Below, one piece after another: positions 1 through 6,891 of a DNA stretch of 10,963 nt. The DNA is from Acidimicrobiia bacterium. GTDB taxonomy: Bacteria > Actinomycetota > Acidimicrobiia > IMCC26256 > JACDBD01. The stretch covers positions 1 to 10,963 of the forward strand of contig JAPSGP010000066.1 of the NCBI GenBank assembly GCA_031177445.1. The letters are read 5' to 3'. Position numbers and translations under genes: made by a program. Within the stretch, counting starts at the first letter, position 1; each line of letters opens with the position of its first letter. The notes under the pieces are model-generated. The model was given only the letters and a program-made list of their open reading frames with translations. It did no database searches and was not told where the DNA came from.

Positions 1-1
1 C

Positions 2-1549
2 GACTTCATGCCCGTCGGCATCGAGGAGGAGACCCATCGTCACGTGCTCGTGCGCCGGGCGAAGTGCGTGCGGGGCGAGGTCGACTTCGACGTCGTTTTC
101 GACCCACGGTTCGACTACGGGCGCGCCGGTCACAAGATCGACCCGCGCGACGGCGAGTTCCTGATCTTCGGCGACGACGGCATGACCGTCCGGCTCCGCA
201 CCGGCGTGCCGCTGGAGGTCCACAACGGCGCCCTCACCGCTACCTTCCGGCTCCACGCGGGCGAGACGGCCGCGTTCGTGCTCGAGCAGGTCGTCGACGG
301 GTCGACCAGTCCGAGCTCGGCCGAGCACTACGTCTCCGACGCCTTCAAGGACACGGTGAACTACTGGCGCACCTGGGTCGGCCATTCGAAATACGAGGGC
401 CGCTGGCGCGAGACCGTGAATCGGTCGGCGCTGGTGCTCAAGCTGCTCGTCTCGAACGAGCACGGATCGCTGGTGGCGGCGCCGACCTGCGGGCTCCCCG
501 AGCACGTCGGGGGCGAGCGCAACTGGGACTACCGCTACTGCTGGATCCGCGACGCGTCGTTCACGCTCTACGCGCTGATCCGCCTCGGCTACACCGCGGA
601 GGCGGGCAACTTCATGCACTGGATCGAGGATCGCTGCATGGACCTCAACCCCGACGGGTCGATGCAGATCATGTACGGCCACGACGGGCGCAAGATCCTC
701 ACCGAGGAGGTGCTCACCCACTTCGAGGGGTACCGCGGTTCCGCGCCGGTGCGCATCGGGAACAGCGCGTATGACCAGCTGCAGCTCGACATCTACGGCG
801 AGCTCATGGACTCCGTCTACCTGTACAACAAGTACGGCGAGCCGATCTCGCACGACCTGTGGCAGAACCTGGTGCGGCTGGTCGACTGGGTGACCGAGCA
901 CTGGCAGGTGCCCGACGAGGGCGTGTGGGAGGTGCGCGGGGGTCGCCAGCACTTCCTGTACTCACGTCTGATGTGCTGGGTGGCGGTCGACCGGGGGATC
1001 CGGCTCGCCGACCGCCGCTCGTTCCCGTACCCGTTCGAGCGCTGGCGCACCACGCGAGACGCGATCTACCACGACATCCACACGAACTTCTGGGATCCCG
1101 ATCGCAACACGTTCGTGCAGTACCAGGGCGCGCGGACGGTCGACGCGGCGTCGCTCCTCATGCCGATGGTCAAGTTCATCGGACCGACCGATCCTCGATG
1201 GATCGGGACCCTGCGCGCGATCGAGCAGGATCTGGTGGACGACTCGCTCGTGTACCGCTACCGGATCGGCGATGCCGCGTCCGACGGGCTCATGGGCGAC
1301 GAAGGCACGTTCAACATGTGCTCGTTCTGGTACGCCGAGGTGCTGGCGCGCTCGGGTGACGTGCAACAGGCGCGGCTCGTGTTCGAGAAGATGCTCGGCT
1401 ACGCCAACCATCTCGGGCTCTACTCCGAGGAGCTCGGTCCCCACGCCGAGCACCTCGGCAACTTCCCCCAGGCGTTCACGCATCTGGGGCTGATCAGCGC
1501 CGCCTACGCCATCGACCGCAAGCTCTCCGACAGCGGCTGGGTCGGCTGA
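2..1549 (+). CDS. Glycoside hydrolase family 15 enzyme (glucoamylase/trehalase class), 5'-truncated
   Basis: The reading frame is already open at base 2 (Asp-Phe before the first visible ATG at base 8), so the gene starts outside the window. Numbering from that ATG, about residues 1-100 look like the end of the N-terminal beta-sandwich domain of bacterial GH15 proteins, and the rest is the (alpha/alpha)6 catalytic barrel. The sugar-binding signature WDYRYCWIRD is at 173-182. The likely general acid is E308 in the WEVRGG motif, and the likely base is E474 in the YSEELG segment that precedes LGNFPQAFTH. Both catalytic carboxylates are therefore present and the enzyme should be active. Family members hydrolyse alpha-glucosidic bonds (glucoamylase, glucodextranase, or the actinobacterial GH15 trehalases); the sequence alone does not settle the substrate. 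There is no visible signal peptide because the N-terminus is missing. Its stop lies 6 bases from the stop of the convergent E2 gene. Confidence 0.93.
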   Translation, partial: DFMPVGIEEETHRHVLVRRAKCVRGEVDFDVVFDPRFDYGRAGHKIDPRDGEFLIFGDDGMTVRLRTGVPLEVHNGALTATFRLHAGETAAFVLEQVVDGSTSPSSAEHYVSDAFKDTVNYWRTWVGHSKYEGRWRETVNRSALVLKLLVSNEHGSLVAAPTCGLPEHVGGERNWDYRYCWIRDASFTLYALIRLGYTAEAGNFMHWIEDRCMDLNPDGSMQIMYGHDGRKILTEEVLTHFEGYRGSAPVRIGNSAYDQLQLDIYGELMDSVYLYNKYGEPISHDLWQNLVRLVDWVTEHWQVPDEGVWEVRGGRQHFLYSRLMCWVAVDRGIRLADRRSFPYPFERWRTTRDAIYHDIHTNFWDPDRNTFVQYQGARTVDAASLLMPMVKFIGPTDPRWIGTLRAIEQDLVDDSLVYRYRIGDAASDGLMGDEGTFNMCSFWYAEVLARSGDVQQARLVFEKMLGYANHLGLYSEELGPHAEHLGNFPQAFTHLGLISAAYAIDRKLSDSGWVG

Positions 1550-1555
1550 CGGAAT

Positions 1556-2641
1556 CTAGAGCTCGGCGCCCCAGTCGCGGGTCTCGAGGAGCTCGCGCAC
1601 CAACGCGAGGAACGCCGAGGCGTAGGCGCCGTCGAACGCGCGGTGGTCCCATGACAGCGCGAGCAGGCCGACGGGATGGATCGCGATCGCGTCGCCGCCG
1701 CCGTCGAGCTCGACGACGACCGGCCGCCGCTTCACCCCGTCGGTGGCCAGGATCGCGACCTGGGGCTGGTTGATGATCGGGACCGACAGCATCGTGCCGT
1801 AGGGCCCGGGGTTGGTGATCGTGAACGTCCCGCCGGCCAGCGCGTCGGGGGACAGCCGCTTCGAGCGGGCGCCGTGAGCAAGGTCGCGCGTCTCGCCGGC
1901 GATCGCACGCAGACGCTTCCCGTCGGCATTGCGCACCACGGGGACGACGAGGCCTTCGAAGTCGAGGTCGACGGCGATGCCGAGGTGGACGTCGCGGTGC
2001 ACCGTGAGCTCGGCGTCGCCGACGGTGGCGTTGACGTGCGGGAAGCGTGCGATCGCGTCGACGACGGCGCGGGCAATGAACGGCAGGTAGGTGAGCCCGG
2101 CGGCGCGCCGGGCCGGCTCGACGCGGTGGAAGTCGACTTCCACGACCGAGAGCGCGTGCGGCGCGGTTGCTTTCGACCGCACCATGTGCTCGCCGGTGAG
2201 GCGGCGGATGCGGGTCAGCGGCACAACCTCGTCGCCCCGGTCGAGCGCGGGGGACGGGGCCACCGGGGTGGTGACCGACGCGGGGGCCGGCTCGACCGCG
2301 GGCGGTGGCGGTGCCGGTCGCGGAGATCGAAGCGAAGGCGACGCCGGCGGGGGTGGGGGCGGCGGAGACGGCGCGGGCGGCGCGGGCGGCGCGGTCGTCC
2401 CGGCGGCGGGCTGGCGGGCCGATGGGTGTGGCGCATCGGCGACGAACGCGAGCACGTCGTCGCCCGTGATCCGGCCGTTCCCCCCGGTGCCGGTGACCGA
2501 TTCGCTCTCGACGCGATGCTCGGCGGCGAGCCGGCGCGCCCTCGGGGACAGGAAGAACCGGGCAAACCGCCGCCGCCGGGTTCGGTCGGGATGAGGCGCG
2601 CCCGGCCCGTTCCCCTCGCTCCGCCGCGCCACGGCCTTCAC
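1556..2641 (-). CDS. 2-oxoacid dehydrogenase E2 acyltransferase without a lipoyl domain
   Basis: 361 residues from a GTG start. Residues 31-68 match a peripheral subunit-binding domain (FLSPRARRLA at the start, then GTGGNGRITGDDVLAFV), which normally docks E1 or E3. Residues 69-135 are a Pro/Ala-rich flexible linker including a run of seven prolines. Residues 136-361 are the catalytic acyltransferase domain, with the TFTITNPG segment at 272-279, NQPQVAIL at 291-298 and the active-site DHRAFDG motif (His333, Asp337). The enzyme should transfer an acyl group from lipoyl to CoA. The odd point is that no lipoyl domain (the usual first 80 residues, with a DKA lysine) precedes the subunit-binding domain: residues 1-30 are only a basic tail and the frame meets a stop at 2684-2686. 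The start is uncertain: there is no clear Shine-Dalgarno, and a second in-frame GTG follows three codons later. It is divergent from the E1 gene, so the two probably form one complex. Branched-chain specificity is inferred from E1. Confidence 0.9.
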   Translation of the reverse strand: MKAVARRSEGNGPGAPHPDRTRRRRFARFFLSPRARRLAAEHRVESESVTGTGGNGRITGDDVLAFVADAPHPSARQPAAGTTAPPAPPAPSPPPPPPPASPSLRSPRPAPPPPAVEPAPASVTTPVAPSPALDRGDEVVPLTRIRRLTGEHMVRSKATAPHALSVVEVDFHRVEPARRAAGLTYLPFIARAVVDAIARFPHVNATVGDAELTVHRDVHLGIAVDLDFEGLVVPVVRNADGKRLRAIAGETRDLAHGARSKRLSPDALAGGTFTITNPGPYGTMLSVPIINQPQVAILATDGVKRRPVVVELDGGGDAIAIHPVGLLALSWDHRAFDGAYASAFLALVRELLETRDWGAEL

Positions 2642-2661
2642 CGTATCGTCACGCGGGATGG

Positions 2662-2690
2662 CTGACGAGCATCCGGTGATCCTCTATCGT
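2662..2690 (+). promoter_or_regulatory. Candidate promoter for the E1 gene
   Basis: CTGACG at 2662-2667 and TATCGT at 2685-2690 are separated by 17 bases, as expected of a sigma-70-like promoter. They lie about 75 bases ahead of the preferred GTG start at 2765, inside the divergent E1/E2 control region. A short inverted repeat, GGATG (2656-2660) and CATCC (2670-2674), overlaps the -35 element and could be a weak operator. This rests on pattern matching only. Confidence 0.35.
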
Positions 2691-2753
2691 CCGACGCGGA
2701 GGCGGCGGCTTTGCCGACCGCCGAAGCACGCGCCGGAGCTTGCGACGGCGACC

Positions 2754-2759
2754 AAGGAG
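2754..2759 (+). promoter_or_regulatory. Shine-Dalgarno site fixing the E1 start
   Basis: AAGGAG lies 5 bases before GTG 2765. It decides the start of the E1 fusion over the upstream TTG at 2711, which would add 18 residues with no family resemblance. Confidence 0.7.
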
Positions 2760-2764
2760 TCACC

Positions 2765-4915
2765 GTGAGGCTGCTCGATCGACTCACGCATCATCGCCAT
2801 CACGGCGAGCAGCACGAGCGCGTGAACGGTCGCCGGGACTCGCTCCAGGGGGTCCCGCGCGACGAGGCCATAGCCGACTTCCGGCTCGCTTGCATCTCAC
2901 GGGCGCTCGACGATCGCGAGATCACGCTTCGCCAGCAGAGCCAGGTGTTCTTCCAGATCTCGGGAGCAGGCCACGAGGCGCTCCTGCTCGGGCTCGCCCG
3001 TTCGCTGCGCCCGGGCTACGACTGGTTCTTCCCCTATTACCGCGACCGGGCGCTGGCGCTGGCGCTCGGGGTCACCCCGACCGAGATCCTCCTGCAAGCG
3101 GTGGGTTCTGTCACCGACCCCGCCTCGGGTGGGCGTCAGATGCCGTGTCACTGGGGCGACCGGGATCGGCACATCGTGAGCCAGTCGAGCCCTACCGGGA
3201 GCCAGTGCCTGCCGGCAATCGGGTGCGCCGAGGCGGGTCGCTACATCGTCGGGCGCGAGCTTCCCGGGTGCAGTGCCTACGGCGACGAAGTGACCTACGT
3301 GTCCATGGGAGAGGGGGCGTGCTCCGAGGGCGAGTTCTGGGAGAGCCTCAACAGCGCCGCCCGTCTCGGGCTTCCGGTCCTCTACGTGGTGGCCGACAAC
3401 GGCTACGCGATCTCGGTGCGGGCGAGCGACCAGGCGCCCGCACCCGTGTCCGAGATGGTCATGGGCATCCGCGGCCTGCACGTCACGACCATCGACGGGC
3501 GCGACTACTTCGAGGTGAGGCGGAAGGGCGCGGACGCGATCCACCGCGTCCGTGCCGGCCAAGGCCCGGGATTGATCCACGCGACCGTGACGCGTCCGTA
3601 CTCGCACTCCCTTTCCGATGACCAGAAGAAGTACCGCCCGGCCGAGGAGCTGGCCGACGAGGCCGAGCACGACCCGATCGTGCTGCTCGAGGAGGCACTC
3701 GTCCGATCCGGCGGGCTCTCACGCGAGGCTGCCGAAGCGATCCGAACCGAAGCGCACGAACTGGTGGCAGCATCAGCACGCGAAGCGTGTGCCGCGCCCC
3801 GGCCGGACCCGGCGACGGTCATGGACCACTTGCACGGGCCCGCCGTCGTGACCGAGCTGCCGCCGGATCCACCCGTCGACTCCGAGAACGCGGGCGAGCC
3901 CGTCGCCTTCGGCGAGGCCATCCGGCTCACCCTCCACCACGAGATGGCGCGCGACGAGCGCATCCGTGTCTTCGGCGAGGACGTCGCCGATGCCGATCCG
4001 CGCGTGCTGGGGGAGGTCGCCGGCAAGGGCGGCGTGTTCGGCGTGACCTTCGGCCTGCAGCGCGAATACGGCATTGCCCGCTGCTACAACACGCCCCTCG
4101 CCGAGGCCAACATCGTCGGCCGCGCGATCGGCCAGGGCATCCGTGGGCTGCGGCCCTGCCCGGAGGTGCAGTTCTTCGACTACATCTGGCCCGCGATGCA
4201 GCAGATCAAGTCGGAGGCGGCGACGCTCCGCTGGCGCTCGCACGGCGCGTTCACGTGCCCGCTCGTGCTGCGGGTGCCGATCGGTGGCTACCTCACCGGC
4301 GGGTCGATCTGGCACTCGCAGTGCGGCGAATCGATCTTCGCCCACGTTCCGGGGCTGCTGATCGCGTTCCCCTCGCGCGCACGCGATGCGGCTGGGCTGC
4401 TGCGCACCGCGCTGCGCGGCGAGGATCCGGTGCTGTTCCTCGAGCACAAGCACCTCTACCGCCAGGGCTACAACCGCGACCTGTACCCGCCCGACGACTG
4501 GCTGTTGCCGTTCGGCAAGGGTGCGTACGCCAGTCGAGGCGATCGCGTCACCGTCGTCACGTGGGGCGCGACCGTCCATCGGACTCAGCTCGCTGCCGCC
4601 GAGGTCGATCCCGATCGACGCGCGATCGAGATCATCGACCTCCGCACGCTCGTGCCCTGGGATCACGACATCGTGGCCGAGTCGGTGGCGCGCACCGGTC
4701 GCGTGCTGGTCGTGCACGAGGACACTCTGCGGTCCGGCTTCGGTGCCGAGGTGGCGGCGTGGATCGCCGACGAGTGTTTCGAGGACCTCGACGCACCCGT
4801 GTGGCGTCTCGGCGCGCTCGACACGCACGTCGCGTACGAGCCCACGCTCGAGAACGCCATCCTGCCCCAGGTCCACGACATCGTTCGCGACCTGCAGGCG
4901 CTGCTCGCGTACTGA
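2765..4915 (+). CDS. 2-oxoacid dehydrogenase E1, alpha-beta fusion, branched-chain type
   Basis: 716 residues from GTG 2765. I chose this start because AAGGAG (2754-2759) sits 5 bases before it; an in-frame TTG at 2711 has no such site. Residues 35-345 are the E1-alpha part. The thiamine diphosphate/Mg motif is GEGACSEG (E183) followed by DNGYAIS (N212). The GEG form, and the active-site loop YSHSLSDD (H281), resemble branched-chain rather than pyruvate E1-alpha, where GDG is usual. A linker around 345-378 joins it to the E1-beta part (379-716), which has FGEDV, the catalytic WHSQ histidine (H517) and the C-terminal transketolase-like domain (about 590-716). It decarboxylates a 2-oxoacid and passes the acyl group to a lipoyl arm. 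Alpha and beta are usually separate genes; fused forms of about 650-720 residues occur in several bacterial phyla. It is divergent from the E2 gene and convergent with the patatin gene. The exact substrate is inferred. Confidence 0.93.
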   Translation: MRLLDRLTHHRHHGEQHERVNGRRDSLQGVPRDEAIADFRLACISRALDDREITLRQQSQVFFQISGAGHEALLLGLARSLRPGYDWFFPYYRDRALALALGVTPTEILLQAVGSVTDPASGGRQMPCHWGDRDRHIVSQSSPTGSQCLPAIGCAEAGRYIVGRELPGCSAYGDEVTYVSMGEGACSEGEFWESLNSAARLGLPVLYVVADNGYAISVRASDQAPAPVSEMVMGIRGLHVTTIDGRDYFEVRRKGADAIHRVRAGQGPGLIHATVTRPYSHSLSDDQKKYRPAEELADEAEHDPIVLLEEALVRSGGLSREAAEAIRTEAHELVAASAREACAAPRPDPATVMDHLHGPAVVTELPPDPPVDSENAGEPVAFGEAIRLTLHHEMARDERIRVFGEDVADADPRVLGEVAGKGGVFGVTFGLQREYGIARCYNTPLAEANIVGRAIGQGIRGLRPCPEVQFFDYIWPAMQQIKSEAATLRWRSHGAFTCPLVLRVPIGGYLTGGSIWHSQCGESIFAHVPGLLIAFPSRARDAAGLLRTALRGEDPVLFLEHKHLYRQGYNRDLYPPDDWLLPFGKGAYASRGDRVTVVTWGATVHRTQLAAAEVDPDRRAIEIIDLRTLVPWDHDIVAESVARTGRVLVVHEDTLRSGFGAEVAAWIADECFEDLDAPVWRLGALDTHVAYEPTLENAILPQVHDIVRDLQALLAY

Positions 4916-4947
4916 TCCTTCGTCCCCTGCCTGCGTCGGAGCACAAC

Positions 4948-4970
4948 GGGGGGATAGAGGCCCCTCTTCT
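4948..4970 (+). terminator. Weak candidate hairpin between convergent genes
   Basis: In the 72-base gap between the E1 stop and the patatin stop, a run of G (4948-4953) can pair with CCCC (4961-4964) around a 7-base loop and is followed by a pyrimidine-rich stretch. The stem is only 4-5 pairs, so it may be a weak terminator for E1 or chance. Confidence 0.22.
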
Positions 4971-4987
4971 GCACCAACGCTCGGAGA

Positions 4988-6010
4988 TCAGGCGGGCTGG
5001 CCGACTGCCTCGAGTGCCCGCAGCGTGGCGCGCACGTCGTCGCGGTCGAGCTTGCGCAGCGCCGACTCCTTCGCCTGACGCGTCACCGCCGCCCTGCGGG
5101 CCGGGTCCATCGCGTTCACACCCATGGCGACGAGATCGGCGGGGGTGGGTTGGAACGTGATGACAGGGACGCGCCGGCGCCGGATGCGGCCGACCTCGCG
5201 AGCGAGATAGAGCCGGCACAGCCGGCGCGCCGGCAGGTCGAGCGGCGGCCGCAGGCGGTTGGTGTGGCCGGTCACCGACATCGGCGAGCTCACGATGACG
5301 AGGTCGAGATCGCGCCCGGCCAGCAGGTCGGCATTGGTGGGGGAGTGGGCACCACCGTCGACATAGCGATCGCCGTCGATGGTCACTGGCTCGAAGTACC
5401 CGGGAATGGCGCACGAGGCCGCGACCGCGTCGGCGACATCGGCGGGCGGAGCGCCGTCCCGCCCGAACACCACCCGCTGCCCGTCCCGCAGGCGGACCGC
5501 GGTCAGCCACAGGCCGGCGTCCGGCCAGTCCGATCCGTAGAGCGGGCGTAGCGGGGCCGACACCCACTCGGTGGTCACGGTTCCCGAAGGCATGGCGCCG
5601 GCGAGCACCACGCCGGGACGCGACATCCAGAACGGTCGGAGGGCGGCGCGCACGAGGAGGCCGGGCGCGGTCATGCGCGGAAGTCCGGTTCGCGGTGGGC
5701 GCACGGGGACGCCGCCCTCGATCGCGGCGTCGGAGCGGGCGGCCAGGCGGGCACCGTCCGCCGACAGCGGGTCGCCGGTGCTGCGGGCGGCGAGGTCGCG
5801 TGGTGAGAAGCCGGCACGCAACAGGCTGCCGACCACCGATCCCGCCGACGTGCCGACGATGGCGCCGGCGTCGCGGGGGTCCCACCCGATCGACTCCTCG
5901 ATCGCGGCCAGTACCCCGGCATGGAAGGCGTGCCCGGTCACTCCGCCGGCGCCCAGCACCAACCCGATCCGGGAACCGACGCCGAGAACCGAGGTGCTCA
6001 CCCGCCGCAT
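4988..6010 (-). CDS. Patatin-like phospholipase / lipid acyl hydrolase
   Basis: 340 residues from ATG 6010. The patatin fold marks are all present: the glycine-rich oxyanion segment LVLGAGGVTG (18-26), the nucleophile elbow GTSAG (Ser55), and the catalytic aspartate in VDGG (Asp218), giving the Ser-Asp dyad. It should hydrolyse ester bonds of phospholipids or neutral lipids. No signal peptide or clear membrane span is seen, so it is probably cytoplasmic or membrane-peripheral. There is a basic stretch REVGRIRRRR at 271-280. The start is not firmly fixed: the frame is open further upstream to a GTG at 6079, but that would overlap the promoter and leader of the divergent small gene; ATG 6010 or GTG 6001 fit the family start better, though neither has a good Shine-Dalgarno. 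It is divergent from the small amphipathic protein and XRE regulator genes, sharing about 80 bases of control region. It ends convergent with E1. Confidence 0.9.
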   Translation of the reverse strand: MRRVSTSVLGVGSRIGLVLGAGGVTGHAFHAGVLAAIEESIGWDPRDAGAIVGTSAGSVVGSLLRAGFSPRDLAARSTGDPLSADGARLAARSDAAIEGGVPVRPPRTGLPRMTAPGLLVRAALRPFWMSRPGVVLAGAMPSGTVTTEWVSAPLRPLYGSDWPDAGLWLTAVRLRDGQRVVFGRDGAPPADVADAVAASCAIPGYFEPVTIDGDRYVDGGAHSPTNADLLAGRDLDLVIVSSPMSVTGHTNRLRPPLDLPARRLCRLYLAREVGRIRRRRVPVITFQPTPADLVAMGVNAMDPARRAAVTRQAKESALRKLDRDDVRATLRALEAVGQPA

Positions 6011-6044
6011 GCTAGTCGAGCACTTGACGCGGTTAGCATGTGCT
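6007..6044. promoter_or_regulatory. Overlapping inverted repeats, candidate operator
   Basis: Two nested dyads lie in the divergent region between the patatin and small-protein genes. CATGCTA (6008-6014) is the exact reverse complement of TAGCATG (6034-6040). AGCACTTG (6019-6026) pairs with CATGTGCT (6037-6044), 7 of 8 positions, with a 10-base gap. They flank and overlap the -35 element of the rightward promoter and the patatin start codon, so a bound protein could control both directions. The XRE regulator two genes away is the obvious candidate, but that is inference. Confidence 0.4.
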
Positions 6045-6053
6045 TGATATAGT
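6024..6053 (+). promoter_or_regulatory. Sigma-70-like promoter of the small protein/XRE unit
   Basis: TTGACG (6024-6029) and TATAGT (6048-6053) are spaced by 18 bases, close to the consensus and unusually AT-rich for this window. Transcription would start near 6060, about 30 bases before the GTG start at 6091. Confidence 0.6.
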
Positions 6054-6090
6054 AAGCGTCCCACCACCCTCCGACCCAAGGAGCACCCCC

Positions 6091-6342
6091 GTGGCCGTTC
6101 TCGAGATCAGCGAGCTCCAGGACAAGGTCCTGGAGACCGTCCGCACCAGCCAGGACAGCGTCGCCGATGCCGTCAAGGGCATCACCGCCAAGCTGCCGAC
6201 GCTGCCGTACCCCGAGCAGCTCCCGAAGCCGGCCGAGATCGTGGAGCGGGCGTTCGGGTTCGCGACCCAGGCCGTCGACGTCCAGCGCTCGTTCGTCAAC
6301 AAGGTCGTCAGCTCGCTGCCGATCGGCGGGCAGTCCGCCTGA
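6091..6342 (+). CDS. Small amphipathic helical protein (phasin/HBHA-like in style), unknown function
   Basis: 83 residues from GTG 6091, chosen because AAGGAG (6078-6083) sits 7 bases upstream and a good promoter ends at 6053; the longer frame back to 6040 would overlap that promoter. There is no signal peptide, no membrane span and no cysteine. Residues 5-34 and 47-76 look like two amphipathic helices, separated by a proline-rich hinge, LPTLPYPEQLPKP at 35-47. The second helix (AFGFATQAVDVQRSFVNKVV) recalls the FA..L..Q..F pattern of phasin-type or HBHA-type surface proteins of lipid or polyester granules, but it lacks the lysine-rich tail of HBHA. I do not recognise a named family. It sits just upstream of an XRE regulator; in mycobacteria an XRE gene also adjoins hbhA. 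A role in coating lipid bodies or in cell-envelope contact is inference only. Confidence 0.82.
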   Translation: MAVLEISELQDKVLETVRTSQDSVADAVKGITAKLPTLPYPEQLPKPAEIVERAFGFATQAVDVQRSFVNKVVSSLPIGGQSA

Positions 6343-6364
6343 CCTTCGATCGCACCCCCGCGGG

Positions 6365-6399
6365 CGAACGAGGGGGGGTCCCCCCACCCTCCTCGTTCG
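6365..6399 (+). terminator. GC-rich hairpin between the small gene and the XRE gene
   Basis: CGAACGAGG (6365-6373) is the exact reverse complement of CCTCGTTCG (6391-6399), with an inner GGGGG/CCCCC pairing (6374-6378 and 6381-6385) and a short bulge. A shifted register also exists, GCGAACGA (6364-6371) with TCGTTCGC (6397-6404). There is no T-run, as is common for actinobacterial terminators. It starts 22 bases after the small-gene stop and ends 27 bases before the XRE start, so it may be a partial terminator or an mRNA 3'-end stabiliser that lowers XRE expression. Confidence 0.55.
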
Positions 6400-6425
6400 T
6401 TCGCGCGTGTGGGAAGGTCGTGGTG

Positions 6426-6791
6426 ATGGGCAAGGATCCGTGGCAGTCGCACCTCGAAGCGCTGGGTGGCTTCATCCGCAGTCAGCGCAAGCTCGCCAAC
6501 CTCTCGCTCCGTGACCTGGCGGAGCGCACCAAGGTCTCCAACCCCTACCTGAGCCAAATCGAGCGTGGGCTCCACGAGCCCTCGGTCCGGGTGTTGCGAT
6601 CGATCGCTCAGGCGCTCAACGTCTCGGCGGAGACGCTCCTCGCCCAGGCGGGTCTGCTCGACGACGACGCCGGCGAAACCGAGTCGCCTCCTGCCACCGA
6701 GGCCGCGATCCGGGCGGACGCCGCCCTGTCCGACGAGCAGAAGACGGCGCTCCTCGCGGTGTACCGGAGCTACGTCGCCGCCAACGAGTAG
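6426..6791 (+). CDS. XRE-family transcriptional regulator
   Basis: 121 residues from ATG 6426, preceded by GGAAGG (6412-6417) with an 8-base gap; two GTGs just before it (6420, 6423) are too close to that site. Residues 14-69 form a Cro/CI-type helix-turn-helix (start FIRSQRKLANLSLRDLA, recognition region VSNPYLSQIERG at 37-48, then EPSVRVLRSIAQAL). The C-terminal part (78-121) is acidic and then helical (ALSDEQKTALLAVYRSYV) and may act in dimerisation; there is no cupin or peptidase domain. It follows the small amphipathic-protein gene in the same direction, with a GC-rich hairpin between them. The layout is like the mycobacterial pair of an XRE gene and hbhA, and like the small regulator next to the lipid-droplet protein of Rhodococcus, as I recall them. 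It may bind the inverted repeats at 6007-6044; this is not proven. Confidence 0.9.
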   Translation: MGKDPWQSHLEALGGFIRSQRKLANLSLRDLAERTKVSNPYLSQIERGLHEPSVRVLRSIAQALNVSAETLLAQAGLLDDDAGETESPPATEAAIRADAALSDEQKTALLAVYRSYVAANE

Positions 6792-6891
6792 CGCCCGGGT
6801 CCCGCGGTCGGCCGATCGTGGCGGCTAGGGTTGCGGCTTCCCCGAACGCTTTACCGCTGCGATCCTGCACCACCGGGCAGCACGCCGTCTC

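Noticed and set aside
2320..2400. Repetitive G/C-rich stretch that could be read as a repeat array
   Set aside because: It encodes the Pro/Ala-rich linker of E2; low complexity comes from the proline and alanine codons, with no regular repeat unit.
1676..2665. Long rightward open frame opposite the E2 gene (about 329 residues)
   Set aside because: It is Arg/Gly-rich with no recognisable motif and lies fully antisense to a gene with clear domains; long shadow frames are expected at this GC content.
3773..4876. Leftward open frame of 367 codons inside the E1 gene
   Set aside because: It is a shadow of the E1 coding strand, without a ribosome-binding site or motifs.
6792..6891. 100-base gap before the glucosaminidase-like gene, checked for promoter and terminator
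   Set aside because: TAGGGT near 6827 could be a -10 element, but no matching -35 is seen; short palindromes such as TCGGCCGA are too small to call.
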